Shown here in pieces: positions 1-12,205 of a DNA stretch of 64,000 bases (position 1 is the first letter of the stretch; the number at the start of each line of letters is the position of its first letter). This DNA is from Letharia columbiana (taxonomy: Eukaryota; Ascomycota; Lecanoromycetes; Lecanorales; Parmeliaceae): contig NW_023501038.1 of NCBI RefSeq assembly GCF_014066305.1, positions 1 to 64,000 of the forward strand, given 5' to 3'. The position numbers and the translations under genes are program-made. Under the pieces are notes generated by a model. The model searched no databases. It was not told where the DNA came from and saw only the letters and a program-made list of their open reading frames with translations.

Positions 1-470
1 TAATATTTATAACTATTAAAAAAATAAATATACGTTATTAATATATAGAATAACTTTTTTATTTTCTATTAAGATTTTAAGATTTTTTTTTTAATTATAG
101 AATAAAATATAGGCTTTTAGATAAAAAAGAATTTCTAAATTTTATCTTATAATTATTAAAGCGTAAGAAATTTAAATATCGCTTACTAAAGTTCGCTCGA
201 TAGTCGAATAGCCCTAATTAAAAAATAATAGATATATATTATTAATATATAGAATAACTTTTTTATTTTTTATTAAATTTTTAAGATTTTTTTTTAAATT
301 ATAGAACGAAATCTAAGCTTTTAGATAAAAAAAGAATTTCTAAATTTAATCTTATAATTATTAAAGCGTAAGGAATTCAAATATCGCTTATTAAAGATCG
401 CTTATCAAATTTACTCGATAGCCCTAATTAAATAAAATGGTTATAAATTTAATTTATAGGCCTTTACTCG
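1..470 (-). mobile_element. Z-family element, RIP-mutated, cut by window edge
   Basis: The reverse complement of this stretch matches the element at 32873-33394. It has the same 5' start (CGAGTAAAGGCC at 459-470, read on the minus strand), the same subterminal sequence, and the same two roughly 200-bp internal repeat units (about 30-228 and 229-430). The 3' end lies beyond the left edge. The flank next to its 5' end is A when read in element orientation, as in the other family members. It is heavily RIP-mutated, unlike the copy at 32873. No gene is visible in it. Confidence 0.8.
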
Positions 471-734
471 TTATATATAATATTTTTAAAATCTCTAACG
501 TATATAAAGAATAATATTTTCGAAACTTTAATATTTAAAAAGAACTTTTAATATTAAACTCGATTTATAAGAGTAATATCTACTCTAGAATTTATATAAT
601 TCGATATAGATTCTTAGAAATCTAGCGTTATTTTTAGATTAATAATAATATAATAATATTTTTAGAAAGTATATTTTAATATACCTTACGGGAGCTACTA
701 CATGTGGGAATTTACTATTAATAGAAAATAGATA
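471..734. other. unassigned AT-rich stretch
   Basis: This lies between the Z-family copy and the first base of recognisable Copia C homology. It holds one short piece with normal base use around 690-715 (gggagctactacatgtggg). I found no match elsewhere in the window and no coding frame. Confidence 0.4.
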
Positions 735-1969
735 AGTTATTAGATATAATATCTTTTTATATAATTTCATAAATAAATTAAAAGATATATATATTATAAT
801 TATTATACTTTAAATTATAATTATTATAAAATTTAATATAAATATAATTCTTATATTTAACTTAATTTAGAAAAAATTTAAAAATTATAAAAATTATAAA
901 AAAAAATTTATTAGAAAATAAGAATATAGTAAAATAAAGCGTTTTATCGTTTAGAAAGATTATTATTTATTTATAATTATTATAAAAAATAAAGAAAGAC
1001 TTTTAAAGATTATTATAAATTAATTTTTTTTTAACGATTTAATATTATATAACGCTTATATAATTTAATTTTTATATTAATAATACTATATAATTTATAT
1101 ATATTCTTAAAAAATAAAATAAATAAGTTTATTTTAATATATATTTTAATTAATTTCTTTAGATTCTAGAACTTTAAGTAGTTATAATAAGCGTATTATA
1201 TATATAAGATTTTTTTATTAATTTAAAAATCTAGAATATTAATAAATAAGAATAAGAATTTAAATTTAGATATAAATATAAATATAGTAAATTTATTATA
1301 GATAGAAATATTTCTATTAATAATTACTAAATATATAAAAATCTCTATTTATATATCTAGCGTATAAAGATAATTATATTAATATCTAAAAATAATATTA
1401 TATATTTTTATTTTAATACTCTTAAATATAAGTTAAAGCGAATAATTTTAATCTTTAAATTATTCTTAAGAAATTAGATTAAAGTTATTATTAGAAATAT
1501 ATTAGATATCTTTTATATATAGAGTTTATTTATTTTTAAGACTTTTATATTTAAATTTAATATATTTAAAGTTAATAGCTATAATTAAGCTATTAACTCT
1601 ATTAATTAAATAATATAATTTAAATAAAATAAAGATTTAAAAGATTAAGAAGTTATAAATAATATATTAAATATAAATATTATTAATAAATTATAAATAT
1701 AATAATATAGCGGTTATAAATATTAAAGAAGTTTAAACTATAATCTTTAAACCCTTTTTAATAAAGAAATAATAGATTTAATTTTATAAGAATTAAGAAT
1801 TAGCGATAAAATATATAATATTCTTTAGATTAGAGTTAATATATATTATAAAATTATATATTATTATTAGTTAAATATACGTAATAATAGCCTTAATACT
1901 ACTAAGCTAATAATTAATAATAAATTTATTATTTTAAATATTTTTATCTTTATTATTTAAATTAGAGAA

Positions 1970-2001
<32 letters not shown>

Positions 2002-4274
2002 CTTTATTATTATAATTATCGCGATCTCTATAATTATTATAATTTCCCCTATTATTATTACTATTTTATTTTTTAAATTTAAAATATAAAATAATATATT
2101 CGATATTATTATATTAGTTCTTTTTATAATAATTATAATATTTATAAATTTAAATTTAAATATAAAAATTATTAATATAAGCTTTTTATTAAATTTTATA
2201 TTTAATAATTTTATTAATAATAATTAATATAATAATACTTTATAAATTATATATAAAAAAATTATTAATTAGCGTAATTAGTATATAAACTTTAATATTA
2301 ATTAAATTAATAAAATTAATTATAATATTAATAAATCGAGTAATCGCGTAATTTAGATCGAACTTTACGATATTATTATTCTTAAAAATATTATAATTTT
2401 AATTATATTATTTATAGTATAAATTATATAAGAAATTTAAGCTTAAATAAAAGTAATAAATCTTTTAATTCTTATCGAACTTTAACTTTAAAAATAAGTT
2501 ATTAAATTTATTTAGAATCTTTATAAATCTATCGATATAGAATTAAGAGTTATTATTATATTTTATAAAAATAATATTATTTATTTTTCTAAATATAAAA
2601 TTAAGAATATTTAAGTTTTAAAATTTAAACTTATTTAAAATCTCTTAAATTTTTTTAATATTAATTTTATTCTTAATTTTAGAATATAGATTTTTTTATA
2701 ATCTGATTTTAATATAATATAGATTTAATTTTATATCTATAATTAGCTATTAATCTAGAAATCGATAATAATAATATTAATAATTAATTTTATATAATCT
2801 TTTTTAATATAGCGCTATAATCTAAATAGCTTTAATTTATTCTTAAATTATTACTTCTAAATTTAATAATTAAAGATATTTTTAAATATATTAATATTAT
2901 TAAGATAGTTTAAAAAAGTTAAGATTTTAGATTTCTCGAAAAATATAATACTTAGAGACTCGATAAGTTTTTTTATATTAGAGAATAAATTAAATAAGTT
3001 AAATAAGCTTACTTTATTAGAGTTTAAGCTTAAAAATAAGATTTATATATTAATAAGATTTAAAGAAATAATTAAAGTAAGCGATATTAATAAAATTAAA
3101 TACGTTTAAAAATTAAAAAGATCTTCGTTAGATATTAACTTTAATAGAGATTTAAAAGTTAATTACTTTAATATTAAATTAAAATTAATAAAATAGCTTA
3201 ATATATATTTATTTTCGCTATTAAAATATCTTTTATAATATATTAAAGATTTAAATATATAAGAAAAATTTTATTAAGCTTTAAAATTGGCTTAATATAG
3301 CTTAAATCTTTATTTATAAAGATTTATTATTTATTAATACTTAAAATAGTAAATAATATTCTATTAAAAAGTTAAATAATTAATAAATATTAGAGATATT
3401 AAAGTAATTTAAGAATATTATAATAATAAAAATCTATTTTTTATATATAGATATAATATTATATTATTAAGATTATATTAGCTATCTTAATAATTAAAAG
3501 CTTTATTTATTTTCTTTAAAATTAACTTAATTAAAATTTAAGATCGAGATCGATTATAAGATTATTTACTTATTATCGAGATATTTTATCTTTAAAATAA
3601 ATATTCGCGTCGAGACTTCTTTACGATAATAAAGATTTCTTTTCCCTTTCGCTTTGAAGGCTAAAATTCTTACTCTTTTAATTAATATACCTTTATTAGC
3701 AATAATTAAGAACTATATAATTAATATCGAAGCTAAAAAAAAAATTTAAATTATATTTCTTCTAGCGATAGCTAAAATAGTTAATTTCTAATCTTTATTA
3801 CGAATATTTTATAATTAGATAAATACGAAGTCTAAATACTCGCTATCTAATTCTTTAATATTTATAATATATAAATAAAGGCGTATTATTTCTTTATTTA
3901 ATATATTTTATATAGAAAAATTAATAATATTTTAAAGATCTTAATAATAATATAATTTAATTAATTATATAGTAATTTTAATAATTTTAATTAGATATAA
4001 TATATCTCGACTCGCTTTATATTATTTTAAATAAAAAGTAAAAGCGCTTAAGCGATAGTTTTTAGCTCTCGAATTATAGATAAATTATAATTATTTAAAT
4101 TTAAAACAATTATTTTAAAATAAGAATTTTTTATATTAAGAAGATTAATAAAGTCTTCTATAGTTATAATTATCTTTATTATAATAAATATAAATATTTA
4201 AAGATAATCGTAGTTATAGCGATAAATTATATTATTATTAAAATAGTTATTAAATATAATTTAGATTTATAATC
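735..4274 (-). pseudogene. Copia C, truncated gag-pol relic
   Basis: It is homologous over its whole length to Copia B (57318 to about 60853) and Copia A (about 50670 to 53868, continuing at 61006-61362), in the same orientation. It carries the 5' half of the element: the leader next to the LTR, the gag region and probably the start of pol. The reverse transcriptase (RT) part present in A and B is missing because homology stops at about 735. The gag part includes an Asn/Asp-rich tract encoded by ATT/TTA repeats. Stops occur throughout, almost all TAA/TAG. The left end is a truncation without an LTR, so its target-site duplication cannot be checked. Confidence 0.75.
1969..2003. repeat. (TTA)n microsatellite in Copia C gag
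   Basis: About ten to eleven uninterrupted TTA units lie inside the Asn-rich gag tract. The equivalent places in Copia A (about 51900) and Copia B (about 58555) carry shorter, interrupted versions, so the tract length differs between copies of one family. Confidence 0.85.
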
Positions 4275-4407
4275 TATTAAAATATAAAGATAGAATACTT
4301 AATTATATTAATTATTAAGTTCTATAAAAGAAAAGAGCAATTTAATATAAGCGCGCTAAGATATATTATATAACGTAGTTATATAACTATTAAGACGCTA
4401 AGAGTTA
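4275..4407 (-). repeat. Copia C 5' LTR, outer 133 bp
   Basis: This matches the Copia A and B LTRs (TATTAAAATATAAAG at the internal side). It breaks off at AGTTA, where Gypsy V inserted. The missing 19 bp are found after Gypsy V at 21750-21768. The two parts sum to 152 bp, exactly the LTR length of Copia A and B. Confidence 0.92.
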
Positions 4408-4576
4408 TATTATAATAACGTAAGATTCTTAGAAATCTCATTTCTAAGAAAGACGTTTCTTGAGTGGTGAAAAGATGATTCTTCTCTATGGGATCTGGTT
4501 GCCTAAATATATCTTTAGTGTTAAGCTATGCCAAGCCATTAGTCTCTAGCTTCTGCCATAAGCATAATTCATAATA
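4408..4576 (-). repeat. Gypsy V 3' LTR
   Basis: 169 bp, reading TGTTATGAATTATG at its 5' end and ending in a RIP-altered CA on the minus strand. It is almost identical to 21576-21744 but less mutated, keeping normal CA/TG in its second half. Confidence 0.92.
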
Positions 4577-4767
4577 TATGCTAATAATAAAAAGAAAGGT
4601 AGCGCCCTCGCTGCAAGCAAAGAAATTTATTTCTTCAGGAAGAAAGCAAAGAAACTTATTTGAAGAAAGTTATGAAAGTAAAGAAAGTCTTTTCTTTAAG
4701 TAAGAATAAACCCTCCTCCTTTCCCGTAGCAAGATCCTTTAAAAAATAGCCTTTCTCGAAAGATATT

Positions 4768-7700
4768 TTACTGAGTAAGAAGTCGTATACTACGACGAGT
4801 AGTAAGAGGATTCGGTGGTATAGATAAAGGTGATGGAGGATTCTTTGGCCTTGCTTGGGAAGCATGATTCTCCTTCCGAGAACGGCCTGGCTTTCTAGTA
4901 ACAGCAGCTTAATTCTCGAGTGCTTTCTTGGCCGGTGCTTGCGTAGCTTTCTTGGTTGGTGTTTGCGTAGCAGGCGGTGTTTACGTAGTAGGATACTTCT
5001 TTTCTCGACGATTTCTTATGGGATTAGTAGAGATTTGGGCGTTATATTTTACTATAAGATTCTTTACTTCTAAGAGAATATATAGTAGATACTAAGTATT
5101 ATACTTCTTTCTACTATTCTTTTAATATATTAGATATTTAATATTTCTTTTAATTCTTTATCTATTATTTAGTTTATCGATCTTAAATAATAGAAATTTA
5201 ATAGTAAGATTTAAATTTTTTTTCTTTTTCTTTCTCTACTAATTATAATAAATATAATTTTCTATAATAAAAATCTTTAGCTTAGTCTAATATAGGCTTT
5301 AATTAAATTATAAATATTATAAAATAAATATATATAATACTTAAAAGATTTAATCGATAGATAAGATTTTTAATTTTCTTTAATATCTTAAATAATTTAA
5401 CTCTCTAATTAAAAAGCTTAGAATTAATATTAAAAATAAAGTAATTATAATATAGTCTTAGATAAATTAATAACTTTTTACGAAGATTAATAACTTTATA
5501 GTTATTATTATAGCGAGTTTTTATTATAATATTAACGAAAGTAATAATATTATTAATCTTTTTTTATTTAATAAAATATAATTAATTAAGATTCTTTAGC
5601 GATAAATCTATAAATAATTTTAATATATCTCTTACTCGAAATCTATAGATAATTTTATTTAATATAAATTCTATTAATATAATTAAGTTATTAAGATATA
5701 TTTAAAGAAATAGATATATACTTAATTAGTTATTTATATTAATAATAAGATAAAATTATAGAGTAATCTTAATAGTCTAATTCGTTCTTTTTAATTATTT
5801 ATCTATTTAGAGATAATAAATAATCGAAATCGTTATAATAATTTCGAGCTTCTCGAAAATAGTTTTCTAGAAAATATTTATAAATTTAATATTATAATCG
5901 CTAATTATAATAATAAAAATATTTTAATTATAAGATATTAGAGTAATAAGTAAAGTATTTATTTAATTAATAATAATCTATTTATTAAATCTTAATATAA
6001 GAAGTTTTCTTTTAGAGAACTTATATATTATAATAAAAAGTATATTTTTACTTTCTTAGAAAGAAAGTATTATAATAAAATTTATTATTATAGTATAAAA
6101 AGAAATTAGCGATATAGAAATTAAATTAAACTCGCTATAAATAAAATAATATTTAATTTAATTAAGTTAATATTTAGAATTATATTTTAAATAAGTTTAA
6201 AGATATTTTAATAAGCTCTTAATATAGATTAATAGCGAAATTCTAGTATAGATAGTATAAAAATCGATATAAAAATTCTAATTATATATTAATTAAATTT
6301 TTTTTATTATATAAATTTAGAAATATAAAGTTATTACTTATCGACGTAATTAAGCGTTATACTATAAATAAGATTATTATATTTTTAAAAATAAAGTTCT
6401 TTTAATAAGTTAGATTACTTAAGTAAGTTAAGGATCTTAATTTATTAAGAATTCTTACTATACGCCTCGATAAGACGTTTTTAAAAATTATTATTTATTT
6501 CTATTAAAGTTATATAATAATTTAAAATTTCTTTAAATAATATTATTTATTTATTTAGTTCTAGAATACTTCTATAAAGACTTTTTAGTACTATTTACTT
6601 TTCTTTAAAATCTATATCTACTTAAAGTTTAAATAATATATTAAAAATAATATTTAATTTATCGACTTTATAATATATAGTAAAATTAAATCTTAATAAA
6701 TATTAAGAAATACGAATTAATTAAAGATTTAGTTTATTTATAAATAAAATAAAAAGTATAATTTATTAAGCGATTTAAATAATACTAGAGTAATCGATAT
6801 AAACTATTATTAATAATACTTTTAATACTTTAATTAGATATCTAACTTTATAAATTATTTAAATTATAATAATAACTTTAAATTCTATAAATTAATAGTT
6901 ATATTTTATAATAATAATTAATTTATTTAGAAATATTATAATTTATATATCTTCTCTAATAAAAATAAAAATTTTCTTTTTTCTTTATATATATTAAATT
7001 ATAGTAGTAAAATCTTATACTTTAAAAGCGTTAATATTAATATATAATTTTTACTTTTAAATAAAATATATTAGAAAGAAGAGCGAATAGAAAATATTCT
7101 ATAAATTCTAAAAGATAGAAATTTCTTTTTAATTCGATTTATAATATAGCTTTATAGAAATTCGCTTACGCGTAAATTTAATTAATTACTTCTTAAAAGT
7201 AGCGAACGTAGTAACTATTTCGAATTAATCTAAGAAAGTAATTAATTTAACTATTATTATTTAAGTAAGAGAAGTTTTATATTTCTATAATAGCTAAGTA
7301 TATTATATATAATAAAAAATTAAATTTCTTAGCTATTCTATTAAGTCGAGAAAGATTTCTAAATTATAAAAATTTAATAGAAATCGAAATATAATAATTA
7401 TATTAATTTTTTCTTTTATTAAAGATATATTAAAGAAATTAATATACTATTTTTATAATATTATTAATAAAAATCTTAGAAAGAATTTTATTAATATTAA
7501 AGAAGTCTATTTCTCTTATAATAGCTAAAATAGCTATCGAAGAAAAAATTTATATTTCTAAAAGATATTATTAAGAATAATAATATCGTTTATAAAAGTA
7601 TATATAAAAGTATAAAGTAAATATTATAGAGTATTAATCTAACGTTATATATATAGCGGAGATTTTTTATATTTTATAAATATTATATTAAATTCTTTCT

Positions 7701-8251
7701 AATCGTAGTAGTTAATAATAGTAAATTTATATCTATTAAAAAGCTTTATATTAAATTAATAAAACTATATAACTTTATTTATAGTAAAAAAATAGATATA
7801 TTCTACTATTAATATAATAATAATTCTTTCTTTATAATCTTATAATATATCTCGCTAGATTATAAAGTAAGGCTAGCTATAAAAAGTAGATTATATAAAA
7901 AAATAAAGCTTTTTTTATTACTATAACTTATTAAAAGTAGTATTAATTACTTTTTAATCTTTATAGTTAAGAAAATAAATTTTTAATAGCTTTATCTTAG
8001 TATCTAGCTTTAATAAAATTAATATTTATTATTCTTTAAAAATATCTATAATACTTTTTAACTTTATAAAGATATCTTTAAATTTTATTATAATAAAATT
8101 AAAAGTATAATAAACTTCGTTCTTACTATAGATAATTACGCTATTTAAAAATATATATTTAAGATTAAAATCTATTATAGTAATATAATTTATATTAATA
8201 AAATTATTTATAGTTATAATAATAATCGCTATCTCTAATTAATTTAAAGTA
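4768..8251 (-). pseudogene. Gypsy V pol, RT-RNase H-integrase part
   Basis: This is the continuation of the Gypsy V polyprotein after the TRIM1 insertion point. The minus-strand frame at about 8190-7830 gives the region just before RT, including YKDQKVINTTFNKL and an arginine-led block like the VVDIRGLN entry of fungal Gypsy RT. The middle, about 7800-5100, is so RIP-altered that I did not resolve RNase H and integrase motifs. The last part is almost unmutated and encodes a basic, Pro/Thr-rich tail (TPTKKATQAPAKKALEN, then KPGRSRK and TRRSIRLLTQ) ending in a TAA stop at 4768-4770. Two in-frame TAA codons in the tail sit where CAA is expected. Confidence 0.7.
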
Positions 8252-8256
8252 TATTA

Positions 8257-8439
8257 TATTATAATATTAGCCCCTTCGGCTATCGTATAATATATCGCGT
8301 ATTACTAGGGCTAGTAATTACCAGCCATTATTAGCCACCTATTTTATATATATAAATATCCGTATATTCCATAAATTAATAATCAGTCTTTTAGTTATAA
8401 TTATTCTTTCTAATATATCTAATATTCTACTTTTAATAG
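8257..8439 (+). repeat. TRIM1 5' LTR
   Basis: It starts TATTATAATATTAG (original TGTTATAATATTAG) and ends CTTTTAATA (original ending CA). It matches 9037-9218, 23054-23234 and 23807-23989. Confidence 0.92.
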
Positions 8440-8453
8440 GTTATAAGCCCGAA
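8440..8453 (+). promoter_or_regulatory. TRIM1 primer-binding site
   Basis: GGTTATAAGCCCGA follows the 5' LTR directly, where a tRNA 3' end would pair. TTATAAGCCCGA is also next to the 5' LTR of Copia B (minus strand, just left of 60854), and a mutated form is next to those of Copia A and Copia 1. I did not identify the tRNA. Confidence 0.6.
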
Positions 8454-8543
8454 AGCGGATAGGGTAGTATCGAATATCCTTGCACTTTCTAACATAGATA
8501 TCAAACTAAGTCTTCGATGATCGTTTATAAATAGATACACCTT

Positions 8544-8598
8544 ATGGCGACAGCCCATTTTTTTAGCTCGTACCCACCGACGAGAGGGCTGTCGCCAT
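8544..8598 (+). other. TRIM1 inverted repeat, candidate RNA hairpin
   Basis: ATGGCGACAGCCC at 8544-8556 is the exact reverse complement of GGGCTGTCGCCAT at 8586-8598, giving a 13-bp stem and a 29-base loop. It lies about 100 bp after the primer-binding site, where retroelement RNAs often carry packaging or dimerisation structures. In TRIM2 both arms survive with RIP changes (23341-23352 and 23383-23394). The ATG of a 130-codon open frame (8544-8936) coincides with the left arm, but I do not regard that frame as a proven gene. Confidence 0.7.
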
Positions 8599-8632
8599 TT
8601 AATCCCTACACAAAAAATGTCGAACTAAAATC

Positions 8633-8862
8633 CTCATATCATTCCGAGGTCCCGAAACAATACGGGCAAAACCCTCATACCATACGAGGACCCGAATCAA
8701 TCAAAAACCCTCACATCATTCCGAGGTCCCGAAACAATACGGGCAAACCATACAAAACCCTCATATCATTCCGAGGTCCCGAAACAATACGGGCAAAACA
8801 TCAGTCCCGAAACAATAAGGGCAAAACATCAAAAACCCTTATATTATTCCGAGGTCCCGAAA
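8633..8862 (+). repeat. TRIM1 internal minisatellite
   Basis: There are about five imperfect units of roughly 40-50 bp, each built around CATTCCGAGGTCCCGAAAC and AATACGGGCAAA. Each unit contains CCCG, eight bases, then CGGG, so each could form a short stem. The repeats create the open frame 8544-8936 by being low in stops. TRIM2 has a related array at about 23430-23650 with more RIP damage. Confidence 0.85.
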
Positions 8863-9036
8863 CGGGTATTCAAAGCCTCGGTACTCTTCCTATTTTCCCT
8901 ATCGAGGTTTTTTATAGATTTAATAAGGCCGGGTAAATAATTAATCTCGAATTTAAAGCGTGGATTTAAAAACTAATATATATAAAATATAATATATTAG
9001 AATTTAAGTAATCTAGCTTCTAAGATTATCGAAGAG

Positions 9037-9218
9037 TATTATAATATTAGCCCCTTCGGCTATCGTATAACATATCGCGTATTATTAGAGCTAGTAATTA
9101 CTAGCTACTATTAGCTATCTATTTTATATATATAAATATTCATATATTCTATAAATTAATAATTAGTCTTTTAGTTATAATTATTCTTTCTAACATATCT
9201 AGTATTCTACTTTTAATA
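9037..9218 (+). repeat. TRIM1 3' LTR
   Basis: 182 bp, differing from the 5' LTR by one indel and a set of C-to-T or G-to-A changes that fall on either copy. Confidence 0.92.
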
Positions 9219-9223
9219 CATTA

Positions 9224-12200
9224 TTTATAAACTACTAAGTTTACTAATTTATAAGAAACTTAATAGTATTTATTTATAATATACTCTACTATAATATCTA
9301 ATCTAGTATTTCTAAAAAGTATAACTAATACTTTTATAGAATTTCTTACTTATATAAAAATTAAAGTAGAATTTATAATATAAATAAAGATATCGCCTTC
9401 TCTATTAAGAAAAGTTAAGAATTCGAATTTAAATAGATAATTATAATTATTAAGAAGTATACTATAATAGCTAATTAAGATATTTATTATAGAGTTAAAT
9501 AGTAATATAAATATAGATTTTATTTTTATAACTTACTTAACTTAAGAGTAAAGCTTTATTATAGAACGAGTAGAAATCTTAATATTCTAATAATTATTTA
9601 TAATAATAAACTATAACTCGTAGTCTAGTAGAAACTTATACGATATAAAAACGTTTATTTTAATTAATATATTAATTTTAAAATTATTTATTAAGTAAAT
9701 CTTTATTTATACTTTAATAAGAGTAGCTTTTTTTATATTTTCTAGATTTTCTAAAAAGTATAAATTTATAAGAATATACTTTATAATATTAGTAATTTTA
9801 TTATCGTAGCCTTAAATCGATATAAGAGATATTTACTTTTAAATTTATTTTTTAAAGTTAAATAAGAAAGCTAGTAAAGTACGATTATCTAGAATAATTA
9901 GATATTTAAAATCTAAATAAACTTCGATATTAGAAGAATTCGAATTTAGATAAATATCTATCTTAATATATTGAAAATTATAAAAAATGATTTTTTATTT
10001 ATATTTAGATAATATTAGAGTAATAGACTTAATAATTTTAAGAGTAAAAACTATTTTTATAATATAAATATCTACTTCGATAATATACTTAAAATTCTTA
10101 AAATTCTTATTCTCGAAATTCTTAAATTTTCTAGAAATCTTATTTCTAGATTTATAATTTTAATATTATTATTTAAAGTAATAGAATAGCTTATTTTTAG
10201 ATTTCAACTTCTTATAATATTATTAATAAGAGTATTTTAATAACAACGAGTTAATAAAGTTAACTATCGATTTTATACTTTTATAAAATTTATAAAAGCT
10301 CGAGTAATTAAGATTTTTATTCTTTTACTTCTTAAGATTCTTATTATAGTTATTATAAAAGCTATTAAAATTCTTTAAATAACTTGAATTCTATAAAGAA
10401 TTCTCAAATTTCTTTATTTTATTAATTAAGATTTAATAAGCTTATTATTTTTATAATTAGAAAGATTAAGTAGTAGTATTCTAGTAGATTTCTTTAGATC
10501 GATATAAAGTATAATTAAACTAAAAAGATTAGCGAGAATTATATGTATTTTGTTATTAATATTAATTTAAATTAATAGTAATTTAATATTATATTAGTAA
10601 AGTTAATAATATTTATTATATATCTTTTTAAGAATAGCATTAATAAGTAGAATTATAAGTTCAATAAGTTAATTAATAATTTTAAGATTAATTATAAATT
10701 TAATAATTCTACTAATTAAGAAAAGCTAAAGATTACTATTATAGTTGATTAAAATTCTAGAAATTAGAGTTTATAGATTAATTAGATATATCTCTTACTT
10801 AATTATATTAACTAAGATTATCTTTATAAAGTAAATTTAATATATAAGAAGTATTACTTATACTTATATTAGACTTCGTTATTCTTAAAATCTTTATCTA
10901 TTATTAATTCTTTCTTATATTTATAGCTATAAAAAATTAATTTAATATAATTTAAATAATAAGTAAATCTATATTAGATTAAAACTCGACGTTAAAATTA
11001 TTTTAAATAATATTAAATTAATTATACTTATTATTAAGCTTTATTATTTTAATAGCTTTAACAATAATAATAATATATCTATATAATTTATAATATCTTA
11101 TTATATTATTAAATATATATCATTTTTTAATAATAGTTATTCTTAATATTTTAATAAATCTAAATCTCTTAAGTAAAGTAACGCTTTATTTATTAATGTT
11201 ATTATTATAAGTTAGTAAACGCTTCTTATTATTAATAAACTAATATATATACTATTTAAATATTTTATTTTAAAAATAAATTTATAGATTATTTTATAGT
11301 AGCTCTATATTCTTAACTCTCGAAATATTTTTAATTCTATTAATAAAGATAGTAATATTTTGAAAATAGATTTCTTTTCTAGTATACTTTATATCTGCTA
11401 TTATATTAAAAGATTTATTATTATAAAAAGAATCGAAGAATTCGATATCGCTATTAAGAAAGCGAGGTTTATTACTTTTATTACTTTTATTAATAATATT
11501 CTATTCTAATATTTTCGAATTTCTTAGATTTTCTAGCGAATTTAGCGAGTTAGAAGATTTTAAATTTAAATAATTTTTTATATAGCGATTAATAATATTA
11601 GTAATAATTATTTCTATATTAATAACTTAAGAGTTTACTTAAAATTCTTTATCTACTATTTTACTATTATTATAATAATAAATAATCTTATTAATAGAAG
11701 TATTTAAGATTTCTAATAAATAATATTATAAATTATCGAACTTAATAGTAAATTAAGAATTACTATTTAAAGATCTAATAGATAAGATATCTACTTACTC
11801 TAGCGAAGTATATCTTTTTACTTTTAAAGTATTATTAGTAGATAAAAGATCGAAAAAGCGACGTTCCTAAATTATAAATTCTTAAAAGAAATAAAGCGCT
11901 ATTTTTAGAGTAGCACGATCGATAATTTAATCTTCTAGTCAAGTTTATTAGAAAAGAGAATCGAGTAAAAAAGAATAAGATCGTACTTATTAGTCTTTTA
12001 ATAATAATAATACTAGTTTAGTAGATCTAAAGATATTCTTAATAAGATATTAAATAACCTTTCGCGTAGTTTTATTAATAAGAGAGCTTACTTAATAATC
12101 GAAAGTAATAAAATCTCGTAGTTATTAGACTTAAATAATTGTATTATAGAAAGCTAGCTTAATAAGTACGTAGTCGTAGCGGAAGATAAAGAAGTACGAA
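9224..12200 (-). pseudogene. Gypsy V gag and aspartic protease relic
   Basis: In element orientation this is the 5' coding part. The first two thirds (12200 to about 10200) is a gag-like region with many TAA/TAG codons at expected Gln and Trp sites. From about 10450 to 9500 the minus-strand frame reads as the retropepsin region of fungal Gypsy polyproteins. NIEVYLDFKYLIILDNR at 9880-9930 matches the usual (V/C)VDSGC(P)vsliDR block with Asp-Ser-Gly altered, followed by an IPIRGYG-like segment and the I(L)IGMDVL-like segment NILIKINVF. The right end is interrupted by Copia 1 at 12201, and the left end by TRIM1 at 9223. I did not find a clear zinc knuckle. Confidence 0.75.
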
Positions 12201-12205
12201 GATTC

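Larger units (their letters stand above)
8252..9223 (+). mobile_element. TRIM1, small non-autonomous LTR element with TSD
   Basis: A 962-bp element (8257-9218) has two direct LTRs of 183 and 182 bp around about 600 bp of internal DNA. The flanks are TATTA (8252-8256) and CATTA (9219-9223), one duplication in which RIP changed C to T on one side. The internal part has a primer-binding site, a 13-bp inverted repeat, a minisatellite and a purine-rich run (atcgaagag) just before the 3' LTR. There is no gag or pol, so mobilisation must have been in trans. The orientation follows from the primer site and the purine tract. It inserted into Gypsy V, and a second copy lies at 23054-23989. Confidence 0.9.

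Noticed and set aside
4656..4865. 69-codon open frame on the minus strand
   Set aside because: Same strand as Gypsy V pol but a different frame from the basic tail. It runs into the 3' untranslated region and has no family features.
4855..5073. 72-codon open frame on the plus strand
   Set aside because: It is antisense to the Pro/Thr/Lys-rich tail of the Gypsy V polyprotein, whose minus-strand frame ends in a proper stop.
8633..8862. CRISPR-like array
   Set aside because: The units are contiguous imperfect repeats without unique spacers, in a fungal retroelement.
8544..8936. 130-codon open frame in TRIM1 as a real gene
   Set aside because: It is produced by the minisatellite, is broken in TRIM2, and starts on the hairpin arm. 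Listed only as part of the hairpin and repeat.
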